Of a stretch of 31,301 nt of DNA, positions 19,840-30,910 are shown in pieces (the stretch's first letter is position 1; every line of letters starts with the position of its first letter). This stretch comes from Porogramme epimiltina. Its lineage: Eukaryota > Basidiomycota > Agaricomycetes > Polyporales > Polyporaceae. The position numbers were made by a program, and so were the translations under genes. Location of the stretch: NCBI GenBank assembly GCA_900155495.1, contig FTLJ01000894.1:1-31301 (forward strand), in the 5' to 3' direction. Under the pieces are notes generated by a model. It saw only the letters and a list, made by a program, of their open reading frames with translations. It made no database searches and had not been told where the DNA came from.

Positions 19840-20500
19840 CTTCGAGCCTCTTCAAGTGCCACAGTGCCAACTTGATATTGCCGCAGGGCGTTCAAGCGAG
19901 CGACCTCGAGACACGCCTGCCGACGTCGGGGAACTTGCTTTTCACGGGGAAGACAGATCTGGGCGCGGAACCGAAGACCTTCATGTGCTATGGCGCGATA
20001 GGGGCTGTTATTGCCGATGTGAAGACAGCCTTGTCCTGTGGACGTATAGGGCTCGTGAGTATCCTACTCTCTGGTCGCGGATGAGCGCAGGAGGGGATAG
20101 AAAGGATAGCGAACAAACGCACCTTAACTCTCGAGAGTGCCTCACTAGACTTGACCTCACGAGGCCCCACATCTTGACTCTGTTGTCCGGGCACGTCATG
20201 GAAGGGAAGGGATTCACGTTGGAAACGGGCGAGGGGGCTTGCTTTGGGTGAAGTGCGGAGAGCAAGCCGGGATGGACGGTGGGGGCACACCAGACTGTGC
20301 TGTGATCGGCGACATGCCCGTTGAAGACGTCAGCGCCGGAGCCCCAGGTGCGAGACAGAGCAAGGGTAATGAGGAGGGTGCGACGATGGTGGTAGACATA
20401 GACGGAAGCATGTACTTTTCACCGAAACAGATGTTCTGTAGCCCTGGAGTCAAAAGCGCAAACGTAGGCTCGTCCCCAGCCTGCGCGGCGTGATGGGAAT
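19840..20500 (-). pseudogene. SEC13: SEC13 pseudogene fragment, copy 2 (tandem)
   Basis: From 20500 downward the minus strand has a Pro/Ser/Thr-rich segment (APGAPALTSSTG) in the place of the variable loop of fungal SEC13. It then reads TCPDNRVKMWG (blade text CDNLVKIWG) and the same intron start GTGCGTTTGTTCGCT as copy 1. After that come RPQDKAVFTSA, SKFPDVGRRVSRS and CGNIKLALWHLKR. It is more diverged than copy 1, with a deletion of the GHTDWVRD block. Confidence 0.7.
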
Positions 20501-20863
20501 TCAGACTCAGATCTGCATTCGCCGAACACAGTTCCTCAAAGTTCACACTCCGATTATCCCTCTCCCAATTTGGGCTTCTCGCTTATCGACTCTAGCCGGC
20601 CAGTATCCTTCTACTTATCCGTCTTCAGACAAGTCTATACTTCCGCCTCTCCTCGCTGCTCCCCTCCTGTCTCTAGATCTTGCCACCTCGTAGGAATGAC
20701 GCTACCATCTCCGCCATGGCCGCTGCGAAGGTACCCGCAGTGAAATAGTACCATGTCCGCCCGCCCACAGACATGTTCGCGACGTTCACGGGGTGCGTCG
20801 GGCTCTATGTCTTGCATATATGCTGTTCTGACAGCAATTAAGCATATTGATGTTTGTGTTCAG

Positions 20864-22023
20864 GCGACATGGACGCAACAATGGACATCATGGAGCTCAG
20901 ATGGGAGGCGGGTTGACTCTTCAAAGTGCGGCCACTCTGTGCAACTAAGAGGCGTCCGCAGTCGGCGAGGAGGAAAGAAACTCCAGTACGTTCTCATGCT
21001 TTACTTTGTCTACTGTCTTCCTCTTTGTCATAATTTTGCCTCTCCCTGTCCCTTCGAACGGCGCATGGAGGGTACGGGTTTCGACTTCATGCGTGGTCGG
21101 AATGCACCGTGGATCACCCTGGTCAAGTTTTGTGTGCGAACTGTAGCTGACCTACACGTGTTTTTAGGTCACGTCGACTTCACTCTCGAAGCAGAGGGCG
21201 TGTTGCGTGTCATGAACGGTGCTATTCTGGTTCTCTGTGCTGTGGCTGGTGTACAGGTTAGTTCGCTCCGAACTCTTGCGTGCATTTTGAGTTGCTCAAT
21301 GACTATTTCACAGCCAAATAACTATGTTCGATCGGCAGATGAGGCGGCACAGCGGAGAGTCGCACCTTGAGATTTACGTCGAGCGAACGAAGCGCGAGGA
21401 CAACATGGAGCGCACGACGGGCAAACAGCGGGTCGCGTTCAGGGAGACGATCACGCAGCGCGCGGACTTCTTCTACATGCACAAGAAGCGGAGCGGTGGT
21501 GCGGGTCAATATGCCTGCGTGATGGGTTTCGTGGAGCTGATGGAGATCGACCCGAAGACGGGTAAGGACATCGAGTTCATGGGTGGGGAAAATCCCATCG
21601 AACTACACCCCTGCATGCGAGAAGGTACGTCCGACAGTCGCTTTGCTCCTCTGTTCCTGTCTAATACATTCACATGGGGTTTCTATGATGCTCTTGAACA
21701 GAGCTCGCGCTCTGGGAACTCTGTATGCGATGCCCGCTTGGTCCTGAACGACGGTTTTGCGCACTCGGTCTATTCGTCTGAGCTCGCGTTCAAGCTGGCG
21801 ACCATCGCCGTTTCCGCGAAGTGTGCGTCGCGTCGAAGCCGATCATCCTCGAGCCGATCATGACCGTCGAGGTCATCGCGCCGTCCGAGTTCCAGAGCGC
21901 TGTCGTCGGTGGCCAGGACTAGCGCCGGGGCACGATCGTGGACAGCGAGGTGAGGGGGGACGAGTTCACGGTGGTAGCGGAGGTCGCGCTGAACGACATG
22001 TCCGGGTACTTCAATCTAAGCGC
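20864..22023 (+). pseudogene. MEF1: Mitochondrial elongation factor G (MEF1) pseudogene, copy 1
   Basis: Exons with their introns are recognisable. MDIMELRWEAG plus GLTLQSAATLCN (about 20881-20950) is the switch region of EF-G with one frameshift. After an intron, 21168-21256 gives GHVDFTLEAEGVLRVMNGAI and LVLCAVAGVQ. A GTTAGT...CACAG intron (21257-21313) leads to FDRQMRRHS. The sequence then jumps to [15 protein letters not shown] and [30 protein letters not shown] (domains III-IV). A GTACGT...AACAG intron leads to [20 protein letters not shown] and, frameshifted, [13 protein letters not shown] and [17 protein letters not shown]. GTPase motifs between domain G and III are deleted and there is an in-frame stop, so it cannot work as EF-G. 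Confidence 0.85.
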
Positions 22024-22186
22024 AGTTAAGGATAGCATACAAGAAATCGCTCGGGCAGCCGAAAAACCAAATATTCTATTATCATCTTACTCATGACCCT
22101 GGCGCTCTCCGGTGCTTGTCATGCCACCTCTTCGTTGATCCGGTTTGTTAGTAGGTAGTAGACACTCCACGTCACGCTAGGAAACA

Positions 22187-22193
22187 TATATAA
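22187..22193 (+). promoter_or_regulatory. TATA box upstream of an unrecognised gene remnant
   Basis: TATATAA 66 bp before the ATG at 22253, followed by a CT-rich stretch as in basidiomycete promoters. Confidence 0.4.
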
Positions 22194-22252
22194 TCGCGCG
22201 CTTAGACGCCTTCTCTGCCCACGCCCTCCGGAAACACGCATCCTATAGAGCA

Positions 22253-23220
22253 ATGACTGTACCAGAAGCAAACACCGACACACGTATCAATGCAGGTCTA
22301 GCTTGTCGTTCAAGCCATTCAGTATCCTTTGAAATTCTTACGAAACGTGACATTACCACAGAGAGGCATATTGCTGATGTCTATGCTCATGACTCAAAAC
22401 AGTAGATGCAAACGCCCGCGCTTCTCCTCTATCCGTCTTTCTAGTCAGATGTGTGAGTATTTTCAGTCACGGTTGGTGTTCATCCTCGTACTCACAACAT
22501 GAACAGGATACGATATGCGGTGCTAGCGACATGACTCACACTTCCGACCATATGCAGCCTTGGGCTGTGTTTTCGGGAGAATTTTGTTAAGCACTTGCCT
22601 CCAAACTGTGGTTTGATGCGTAACATCGATCACCCACAATCTGCCAAACACGCCTTCTCACTGAAACAGGCCACTCTAAGTACCTCAATGGGAAGACCGC
22701 GTTTGGCACGTCCAATGAAGACCAATTTGCCAGTTTTGCGATGCTTCACCGAGAACGGTGAATCTTATATAGCGACTATAGACGCTACTTATCTAAACGG
22801 TAGGTCTAGTATGTCCTATCATTGTCCGGTTCACGTCTTGAGCTGACGTCGTCAGATACCAACGATGTGTAAACCAACCATGTAGAATTTCAGCCAAATG
22901 CCCAAGTTTGGAGTCTGGTACACTGTAACACGGTAATATGGGTTCAGGAACGCATATTCTTATACTCTACGAGCGCACAAACATTCAGCGCCACTTCTCC
23001 GGGACATTGGGTGAGTGGAAAGTAACTCTAAACACTGAAGATCGATGTAAATTGTCTCTTAGGGCCACATATGACAGTAAACTCTCAGGGGAGAAGTGCT
23101 CACTTACGCTACATTTCCTCATGACTTTCGTCACACAGGTAGCGCGTCTCGCCATATCAAGTTCACACGTCCAGCTCATACTCTCCAGGAATTCGGGCAG
23201 TTAGACAAATTGTGCAAATT
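22253..23220 (+). pseudogene. Unrecognised multi-exon gene, probably decayed
   Basis: The first frame opens with MTVPEANTDTRINAGLA and stops after 50 codons. Further coding-like text follows: KYLNGKTAFGTSNEDQFASF, then one frame over NGESYIATIDATYLNG, ending at a GTAGGT donor (about 22800) with a GCTGAC branch and GTCAG acceptor (22855). A frame after that reads HVEFQPNAQVWSLVH but carries a stop. The mixture of good splice borders and frame breaks suggests a decayed gene or missed exons. No family is recognised. Confidence 0.3.
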
Positions 23221-23229
23221 CCAGGCAGA

Positions 23230-23785
23230 GCGCACCTACACCGGTGCAGTATAATCAGCAGGCGCGGTGCATCATGGTGACATGTGTCACAGGCTCCAAT
23301 TTCCAGGTTCAATGGATCAACACAGCCGCTTCAGAGTTGAGGTACACTATGATTGCCGATAGCATTCTAGTCTATCTATGCTAATCCTGCGATGCGCAAA
23401 CGGCGATAGGGCTAACCCTGAGGCTACGGATACCGGGTATGCTTACAATGCTGAACCGTTTCGGCCCCCCTTGCACAGTTCCGTTGACTTGTTGGCATTG
23501 TACAATGTATGCGTGCAGGACACAGTACACGATGCAATACTCCGGTACCGGTAACCCCCACTGCCGGATCCGGTCTCCCTTCACACAGGAGCTGTGTGGG
23601 TGTGTATAGTAGACGCTGTCCCTGTTAAGGCAAAATGCACGATAAACAGGATGTCTGTGGCGCGTAGTGGGCATGTTTACAAAGGCCTGCGATCGCTTTC
23701 TCCCCTTAATCTTACACTCCACTCGTAGAAAACCCAGAAACCGCTTCCAACACCTCGACGAAGCTTAATCTCACGTTGATTCAAG
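23230..23785. other. Intergenic, nothing recognised
   Basis: A minus-strand open frame (23381-23722) lacks motifs. No repeat or RNA gene is seen. Confidence 0.3.
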
Positions 23786-23790
23786 AATTC

Positions 23791-24083
23791 ATGGGTCAGA
23801 CTACTGCTAAGCCGCCCTCTGAGTCTGTTGGCTCCAGCAAAGAAGCCTCCGCAGTGATTACACTGGTTCATTCTTCATGCATCCCGCGCTGATCATTCCT
23901 CCCCCCAGGCCGGTGCTGAAGTAAACAAACCACAGAGCCATCGGGAAGCACACAATGAATTCAAGGGACACGTACCCTCAATGCAGGATCTCACGGCGGG
24001 AATGCAAACTTTGGGAACCAGATCAGGAGCCGTATTGACTTGAGGGCTCATCCAGGCTCGGAGCACTTCAAACACTCATAAGA
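23791..24083 (+). pseudogene. Small-family copy G, frameshifted
   Basis: Exon 1 is 23791-23853 (MGQTTAKPPSESVGSSKEAS plus one residue). The intron is 23854-23908 (GTGATT...CCCCCAG). Exon 2 starts at 23909 and reads HREAHNEFKGHV. A single-base loss then separates this from NAGSHGGNANFGNQ, the family core motif. A second shift precedes ACGGTCAGT at about 24081, which is the family's exon 2/intron 2 border. This copy lies 9.5 kb from the nearest other copy and shows that the family is dispersed. Confidence 0.5.
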
Positions 24084-24089
24084 CGGTCA

Positions 24090-25090
24090 GTCCCACTGGA
24101 AAAACCTTGGGTTACGCCTGGCGTCGGCAAACTGTTGGACATCGTCTGTTAACGCGAATTGACAGATCAACATTACGCTGAATCGTACTACGGTCATCAA
24201 CAAGACGTGAGCACCCTGCTGTTCTAGCACAAAATGGATCCGGCACTAATAATACGACCGTTCCGTTGAAAGCATTTACTACTGTGGGTCTCGGCCCCAC
24301 CGGAATACTGTCGGCTTTGGCGGCCGTTGTGGGCGCACGAGTGACAGGCCTGCTTCACGCAACAAAGGCTACAAACTCGCTTCGTACCTAGCCCCAGTAC
24401 GCCATACTGATCAGTAGAACCCACGCCAATCTAGCTTATTAGCGCGCCTCCATTTTTCCCAAGCAGGTTGAAGACCGTGCCGACGAGCACGGCGCGCATC
24501 TACGCAGTGCAACCACTGCCACCCGCCCCGCCAAACGTCGGATCCTGACCCACGCTTCACGCAAACTGAAGGCGCGTGCCGAGCCTTTGAAAACACATCA
24601 GGGTGCACTTAGCGGAGCGACATGTGACCGACGGGCGGGTGCGCACACCTTGAAAACACCGATGCAGACCCCCTAAATCCGACATCGTCTTGAAGGAAAC
24701 GCCCAATCACGACGCCAACCCATCGTCCTCCCATGTGGACTTTCGTTTTCGCCTGATCACCCCCTCCCTACCATTCATCACAATGCCCCTGGTGTTTTTC
24801 CCGCAGCTCATGCATCTTGCCTTGTCTCGTTTATCTCTGAAATCTTTCTTCGTGTCTCCCAATCATCTTCATATCCGGGCTTCTTTTGCGTCTCTCACGT
24901 TTTCGATAACGTCATATTCAGTAACCCAACGGGGGCAGTGGCGAGGAGGGCAGACGGGGGTTATGAACGGTAGGTGAGACGCAGTGCACAAGATCAAGTC
25001 GAAGGCGCCCAACAATGAGTGTAAGCATAGGATTATCATAATCCTGGCCTCGATAAGCGTATTTATTGCTATTATTTGCCCCCATTCACA
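24090..25090. other. Intergenic, nothing recognised
   Basis: No gene is supported. 24740-24920 is pyrimidine-rich, which creates the open frame at 24690-24977. Confidence 0.3.
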
Positions 25091-25092
25091 AG

Positions 25093-25162
25093 GTGGGATG
25101 GACTAATGGTTGGGCGCAATGTAAGTGAAGACCGCTCGGGGAGTTCGAGCCCCATGTCGGTC
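25093..25162 (+). ncRNA. tRNA-like pol III promoter remnant (possible SINE head)
   Basis: TGGACTAATGG (about 25099-25109) resembles an A box and AGTTCGAGCCC (25142-25152) a B box, about 33 bp apart as in tRNA genes. The acceptor and anticodon stems do not pair, so this is not a functional tRNA. A tRNA-derived SINE or dead tRNA is more likely. A T-rich tract (AAAATTTTATT) follows. Confidence 0.3.
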
Positions 25163-25349
25163 AAAATTTTATTACTGTAATTAGCTCGTACATACTAAGG
25201 ATTATCTGTCCATGTGCTCGATAATCTTAGGCCCTGAAGCGCTGCCTACGGATTAAGTCCGTATGCTTCATGCATGCATGTGCTAGCCGAAGCCATCTTG
25301 CATTAGTAGATGTGCCCAGGATAGTCCTACTAAATAACACGACTGTTGT

Positions 25350-25675
25350 CAGCCGGATCAAGGAGAAACGATGGGAAGTGGTGGAGCAGCTTGCAAAAAT
25401 GGACGACTCGGCTGGTGAGCTCCTGATTATGGATGAGGGCCCGCTGACGGTGCAACCTGCGGAGGCGATCCGCCTAGCGATGATCTGCCTCAAGCCCACC
25501 ACGGTGATCCTCCGGCAGCACCGTGAGATCTATGTCGAGCGGATGGAACGCGAGTACAACGTGTGGAATGCACCACGAGCCGCGAGCGGGGCTCCAGGGA
25601 ACGATCGCGGACCTCTTCAACACGCACGAGAAGCAGAGTGGTGGTGCGGGCTTTTTCTCGGGGAGAAGTTGTGAC
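25350..25675 (+). pseudogene. MEF1: MEF1 pseudogene fragment, copy 3
   Basis: EWVVEQLA-type text of EF-G (here RWEVVEQLAKMDDSAGEL), then EAIRLAMICLKPT, is the end of the G domain. It is followed directly by REIYVERMEREYNV of domain III, so domain II is missing. A frameshift then gives THEKQSGGAG, matching THKKQSGGAGQY. It complements copy 1, which lacks the EQLA block. Confidence 0.7.
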
Positions 25676-25689
25676 TACTGTTCATAGAC

Positions 25690-27380
25690 ACACAGGATTC
25701 GTACTTTTTGGGCACTAAATATGTTGTATTGGTCCACAAAGACATACGACACGATGTTATCGCCAGCTCCATCCTCCGCACCCACAAACACGACACTGTG
25801 TGGCGGCTCCCCGTCTGTGAACAAGATCTACATGCCCCACAGCCACGGTCGCTCGACACGGTTGAGCGTGAGCCACGCGGCGAACAGCGTACCAGTATAC
25901 GCACCTAGTGCGTCGCAGAAGCGTCCCCTTGCGGACTACGCGCGAGCCGAGGGTGGAATGCAGAAGATCACCACACGAACGCGCGCAGTGTGGGGCATGC
26001 ACCACGCCACGCGTGCACTGCGAAGTCGACGAACCTGTGCAGGGTGCTTGCTTTAGCCTGTGAGGGGGAGTGGCGTGAGGGGAAGTGTCGTGGACGGAAA
26101 GCCAGGGGATAGGGAGGGAGAGAAAGGGAGCGCACTCACCGGGTGATCCGTGTAATCCGTCTCACAAATCTCCAAGTGACCGTGCTGTCGACGATCTGTG
26201 TTGGCTAGAGGTGGACGTCTGACGACGGACCAGCACTGGAATGGCTCGTCTACGGCGTGAGCATCATCTTAAACATCACCGGTGTGTTGAACAGGAGCGA
26301 GAACACGTCGCGCGCGGCGAGGCGGTTTGACGCGGTGTTTGGTGCGGGGTGTGCCGTGCGGTGTTGGAACTTGGTGAAAGCTCGCTTGGAGATCCTGCAC
26401 GTGGTGCTCGACCCCGCGCATGTTGAGTGTGAGCGTACACAGGGCATCGAGCGTGGGCAGTGGGGTATAGTGGACCCGTCTTGGCTTGTCATGGGAGGTC
26501 AGGATGGCACGGTTCTCCCTCATGTGCGATAGTCCGAGGCCTGCGTGTGTCGCGCACAGGATGTGCAGCTAGGACGTTGCGCCGTGAAGTGTATACATAT
26601 AGGAGGTCGTCAAGAGCGGCGAAGTTCGGCAAGGTTGGTTGTCTTTGCAATTGGAGGAGGTCTATGGAGGTAGTCGGGGGTTATGATGCTGACGTGGCTT
26701 TCGAGCAGACGTCGGTCGACGTTTCAATCAGGGCCCAGGGGGAAGGTCGAGGTGCGAGTATTGTAGGACGAATGAGCGAGGCAATACAGGCCAGGATTCC
26801 GAAGGCCGTCAAACAGCGTCGAAATCGCGTCATTTCGGCGCTTGTTATGTAACTTGAAGATTTTCAATGATACATACATAATCTCTTTTGCTCCGTCGAG
26901 TGCACGACCTCCGGGCCTCCTGCTTTAGTTTCCTTCGGCACGATTCATGCCTTCGCCTGTGCTACAGCATAACGTATAGCAGCGGGAAACAACCCAGACA
27001 AATATCCCTGCGGCTGCAATCCCTCACTGGCCACCGCCTACGGCTGCAGACCGTCACCCTACAAGCCTTCTGAGTCCCAGCGCATGTCTGTAAGCACTAG
27101 TCTCGCGGAATCCCTGTTGATAATACTAACAGCACACCCGAGCTATGACCCTCTTGCAGAACAACAGCAAGTGCCCGACGCGTACTGTGGTCTCACCCGC
27201 CACCAATGCCTCTTCCTCAAGGTCCCCTCCCTCCCCTCCACCGGCACAGACGCAGAGTTAGCCTCGCGCCGAGCCTAGTCCGACATCCACACCTGCCAGT
27301 TCTCCCACTCCGCCCCCCTCCTCCTATGGCGCATTGGACGATGCTTTCGAGGCCTCAAAGTCCCGCACCCACCAGGTCCT
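25690..27380. other. GC-rich intergenic, no supported gene
   Basis: Overlapping open frames on both strands (26250-26530, 26460-26852) are frequent because of the GC content. None carries a recognised motif. Confidence 0.3.
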
Positions 27381-27393
27381 CGCGCCCGACCTG

Positions 27394-28120
27394 CCCAGAT
27401 TCTTACCGACGTTATAGATCAGGTCGGCGACTGGGAGCTTGCGAAGGCCGTCGGCCTCACCTCCCTCACCCATCCTATTGCCTGGGCCCGCGCGAATGCG
27501 GCAGACCACGCGATCCTTTCCGAATACATCCCCCTTCCTCGCCTCTGATCCCCTTGCTCGTCAGCGCCATCCTCACCGTCCGCCTCGGGTACATCAACGT
27601 CCTCGACCACCTCTTTGCCCACCACCACCCCCTCTTCCTCTCCATTTACAACGACAACCTCTTCCACATCTTCGTCTTCCTCCACGGCCGCACAGCCGTT
27701 CTCTCCTGGTAAAAGCACCTCTACTCCGCCCACCCGGCCGCCGTCCCGCTGTCCCGCCCCACGCCCTCGCTGAGGCGATCTACGGCGCGTCCCGCAACGG
27801 ACAGGCCGCCGCACTCGACTGGTGGCTCCACTCCGGCCTCCCGGCCGAGTACACTGAGGCCGTGGTCGAGAGCGCGTCGTCCAAGAACCGCCTCACCATG
27901 CTCCGAGTCGCCTGGTGGAAGGACAAGTCCCTCTCCCCGCGCCGGCACCCCCCCCCCCCGCTCAAGATCGGCCGCGCTATGGACATGGTCAGCACGCCGG
28001 CTACGTCGACTCCCTCGAGTGGTGGGCCGCCTCCCAACTCGAGCACCGGTACGCGACCGACAGGCCCGGCGCTCTACCACATCTCCGTCTTTGTTCCCTT
28101 CCTCTCCCTTTGATAGTCCT
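27394..28120 (+). pseudogene. Ankyrin-like WW-repeat protein pseudogene
   Basis: Consecutive fragments in different plus frames line up as one protein. ILTDVIDQVGDWELAKAVGL (about 27397-27456), PIAWARANAADHAILSEYIP and, shifted, GYINVLDHLFAHHHPLFLSI and HGRTAVLSW come first. Shifted again are ASRNGQAAALDWWLHSGLP and AEYTEAVVESASSKNRLTML, then VDSLEWWAASQLE. The LDWW...SGLP...Y repeat is typical of basidiomycete ankyrin-like repeat proteins of unknown function. At least three frameshifts, one next to a run of about 13 C at 27947, mark it as broken. A sequencing error at the C run could account for only one of them. Confidence 0.6.
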
Positions 28121-28129
28121 TTGACGGCA

Positions 28130-29790
28130 TCACGGACCAATTGTAATGCGCAAAATACTGGTGGTAAGTATCCGCTCACGATCTTCCCTCTGCAGCACCT
28201 TTACCCCATCCCTAATGTATAGTATCCCAACCTCTCTACACCTTGCTACAAGGATGAAAATCACGAACAAGACACGCGGTGTGGATGCTGAAGATGCCTA
28301 TGTACGTCTTGCCTCACCTATTCCCTCGTCTACGTCAACCTTGTATCACATCCGACAGTGCACAAGGGTAATGGTGGTGTCGAGATCGAGGAGGACTTGC
28401 CCACACTCGCACGCCAGAGCACCCGGTCTCAAGCCGTCTCCGCCTCTCGCTCTATCACAGTGCCGACCGTTCTAGATTGCGTAGCCCGACGAAATTCTCT
28501 CCTCTTGCCACATCGCTTCGTGCCTACCCCGCTAAGACCGCTCATATACATCCCTCCTGAACATGTCTAACCGTCTACGTCTGGTCGGAGCTGTTTGATA
28601 TCGCAGACTCCATCAAACACATGCCTTCTTCGTCTCTCCAATCTGACTCAGTGCTCACTAAACAACTAGTGCACCATGTAGGTTCCCCTCGTGTCTGCTC
28701 GTGACCACGTGCTGGCGATGCAGTATATTTTCCAGCTCTCGGGCATGCTTAGGTACTCACACGCCGCGGAGGCAGTACGGATCGTCAGCAGGCTTCTGCG
28801 CGTTCCCTCGCACTCGCCTTCGTGCATGTGCACCTACCCATGATCCATGTTGAGGGCGACGCCGTAGGCTCGGTGCCTGACAACTCACGCAGGGGGCACC
28901 CACGGAAGCGGTGCACTGGACTCTGGTACGTCCCGCCTTTCCTCATTCACCCTGGGCTCTGCTGATCATTGCCCTTCCAGTAGTTAAGCGTTATGCGGTC
29001 GGGCGCGTGCATGAGGGCATTAGTAGTTGTAGCTATGTGTATAATAGTAGATGTATAATATATTTATTCTATTCAATGATCCCGCTGTGAGCAAATCAAT
29101 GCCCGAATACCCACCATTTGTTGAAATATCTCTTGCAAGGGGTAGAATCAGTCCCAATAGCCACCAATGACTTGTTCTAATCGAAATCGGCCTCAATCCT
29201 ACGCTCTCATTGTGAGTGATTCGGGTGGATTGCAGCTTGACGCGCTAGTATTGCAATCAATTCCGGAAATTCAAGTCGGGCCAGTGTATTCCGATCAATT
29301 CCGGCACCTTACAATGCTTGATTAAGCATCCTAAATTCGTAATATCGGCTCTACTGTTTGGACGATTTATACCATTGTAAGTGATTTCCGCCAATTCCAA
29401 TGCACGCCACTGAGTTTTGTCCCTGTTTGCTGATGGCCTAGGACGTGATGACACACTCTCTAACAGACTCAGTCCTCAGTCCTCAGAGCCCGCCACGTCC
29501 AAAAGTTCACGTTCTCGTTCCACCGCATATCTCTAAAACTCAAGCTTTGCTAGCAATGGGAGACTACAAGACGCAAGCCATCAGCAAAATATTGGTGCTT
29601 CAAGCGCTGTAGCCTGTTCATGACGACTTATCAGTCCCGACAACTATTTGTAAGCAGGAACAAGTGCATAAGGGCTCTCACGCACACGTGTGTAGCACCT
29701 ATATAACGCCAACATTTTGCTAATGGACGACAAGTTGCTTGAGGAGGGAAGATGATAAGGGCATATTTTGTTAGCTCGGCTAGACGCCGC
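28130..29790. other. Intergenic; AT-rich tract and small inverted repeat
   Basis: An open frame at about 28340-28570 (containing KGNGGVEIEEDLP) is possible coding but unassigned. 29030-29090 is AT-rich. 29310-29330 holds ATGCTT-GATT-AAGCAT. The rest is featureless. Confidence 0.3.
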
Positions 29791-29792
29791 CG

Positions 29793-29800
29793 AGTCCCCG
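29793..29800 (+). repeat. Left target-site duplication of hAT-like element
   Basis: AGTCCCCG, matched at 7 of 8 positions by AGTCCCCA at 30683-30690. Eight base pairs is the hAT target-duplication length. Confidence 0.55.
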
Positions 29801-30682
29801 TGGTGATTTGCCCGGCCCGGCCCGGCCTGAAAGCCCCGGCTTTGGCCTGGCTTCTGGCGGCTCAGGCCTGCCCACGGCACAAGCCGGGCCCCAGGCCCTC
29901 GCAAGCCGCAAGCCGTGGCCTGGCCCGGCTTGGGGCCACGGCTTTTACGATGCTCAGGCTACGCCACTACCCAATACAGCGCTCCTCACCGGCGCAGTAC
30001 CCCACCTGGGTTATACACCTTCCCTCGACGCTAGATAGGTGCAGCGGTCTCACTCCTGCCACTCCCCGGAAGACCGCACCCGCATCATGAAGGTGCGCGT
30101 GCAACAGTGGCTGCTCGAGCGGGGGCCGGCGAGTTGCTCGCGTCCCAAGGACGCCCAGGATGTCGAGCAGTCTTCAGTGTTGGTTGACACACCGCTTCAA
30201 TTTCTGCATGGACATGCGCGAAATGTCCAGGTGAGCTACTTGGATAGAGTCAGAGTTGCTCCGAAATAACACATACTCTCATCCAGTCTGACCACTTGGC
30301 GCAGAAACCGAGAGACTAAGGCGGACGTAGACCCATGCTCAGCGGCAGACGCCTATTCCATGACGTCAGTTGTCTTATTTCTGCCTGCCGTCCGTCCTTA
30401 TTAGCTCACATCATTGCCCCTTGCAATAGTTTATCATTTTCTTCAAGAAATCTACTTCTTGTCAGCTCGGTGAGGTGACGGCGGTGACTATAAGCAGGCT
30501 CTGAGCTTCTACAAGTCTGCCTGACTGGAAGCTGCGGCTTTTTGGCCTGGCCCGGATTTACACAAACTAAGGCCGGGTTGTCGAGCCCTTAGAGGACGTA
30601 GACAGGGCTCGGCTCGGCCCGGCTTCTGAACGGCTCAGCCTCACGGCTTCGCGGCCTGAGCCCGAGCCGTACAAATCACTAC
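29801..30682. mobile_element. Non-autonomous hAT-like DNA transposon, about 880 bp
   Basis: The left end TGGTGATTTGCCCGGCCCGG and the complement of the right end, TAGTGATTTGTACGGCTCGG (starting at 30681), form imperfect terminal inverted repeats. TAGTG fits the hAT YARNG terminus. Both ends run into about 150 bp of GGCC/GGCT-rich subterminal repeats pointing inward (29811-29950 and 30530-30670). Near-identical 8-bp flanks fit a target duplication. The interior (about 29960-30520) has no transposase; an open frame at 30039-30269 is unassigned. A one-base offset (C at 30682) leaves the exact right end uncertain. Confidence 0.65.
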
Positions 30683-30690
30683 AGTCCCCA
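30683..30690 (+). repeat. Right target-site duplication of hAT-like element
   Basis: AGTCCCCA, partner of AGTCCCCG at 29793-29800. Confidence 0.55.
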
Positions 30691-30910
30691 GCCTTGAGGC
30701 ATATTCAACTAATATATCGCACCAACTAGCACCCACTTAAAGACTAAAGAACACCCGTTTATAGGAATCTATGAGGATTTGAAGCTCTTCGGAACACGAC
30801 AATGCATATCATAATTTCAACTCCGTATCTCAACATTCGTCAGCTGCCAGCGCTCAGGGCACTATTCTCCATCTGCGAGTTCACCACCTACATGACACGA
30901 GTAGCATGAG

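Noticed and set aside
20753..21370. 205-codon open frame
   Set aside because: It runs through intron and exon sequence of the MEF1 pseudogene and mixes frames; only part matches EF-G.
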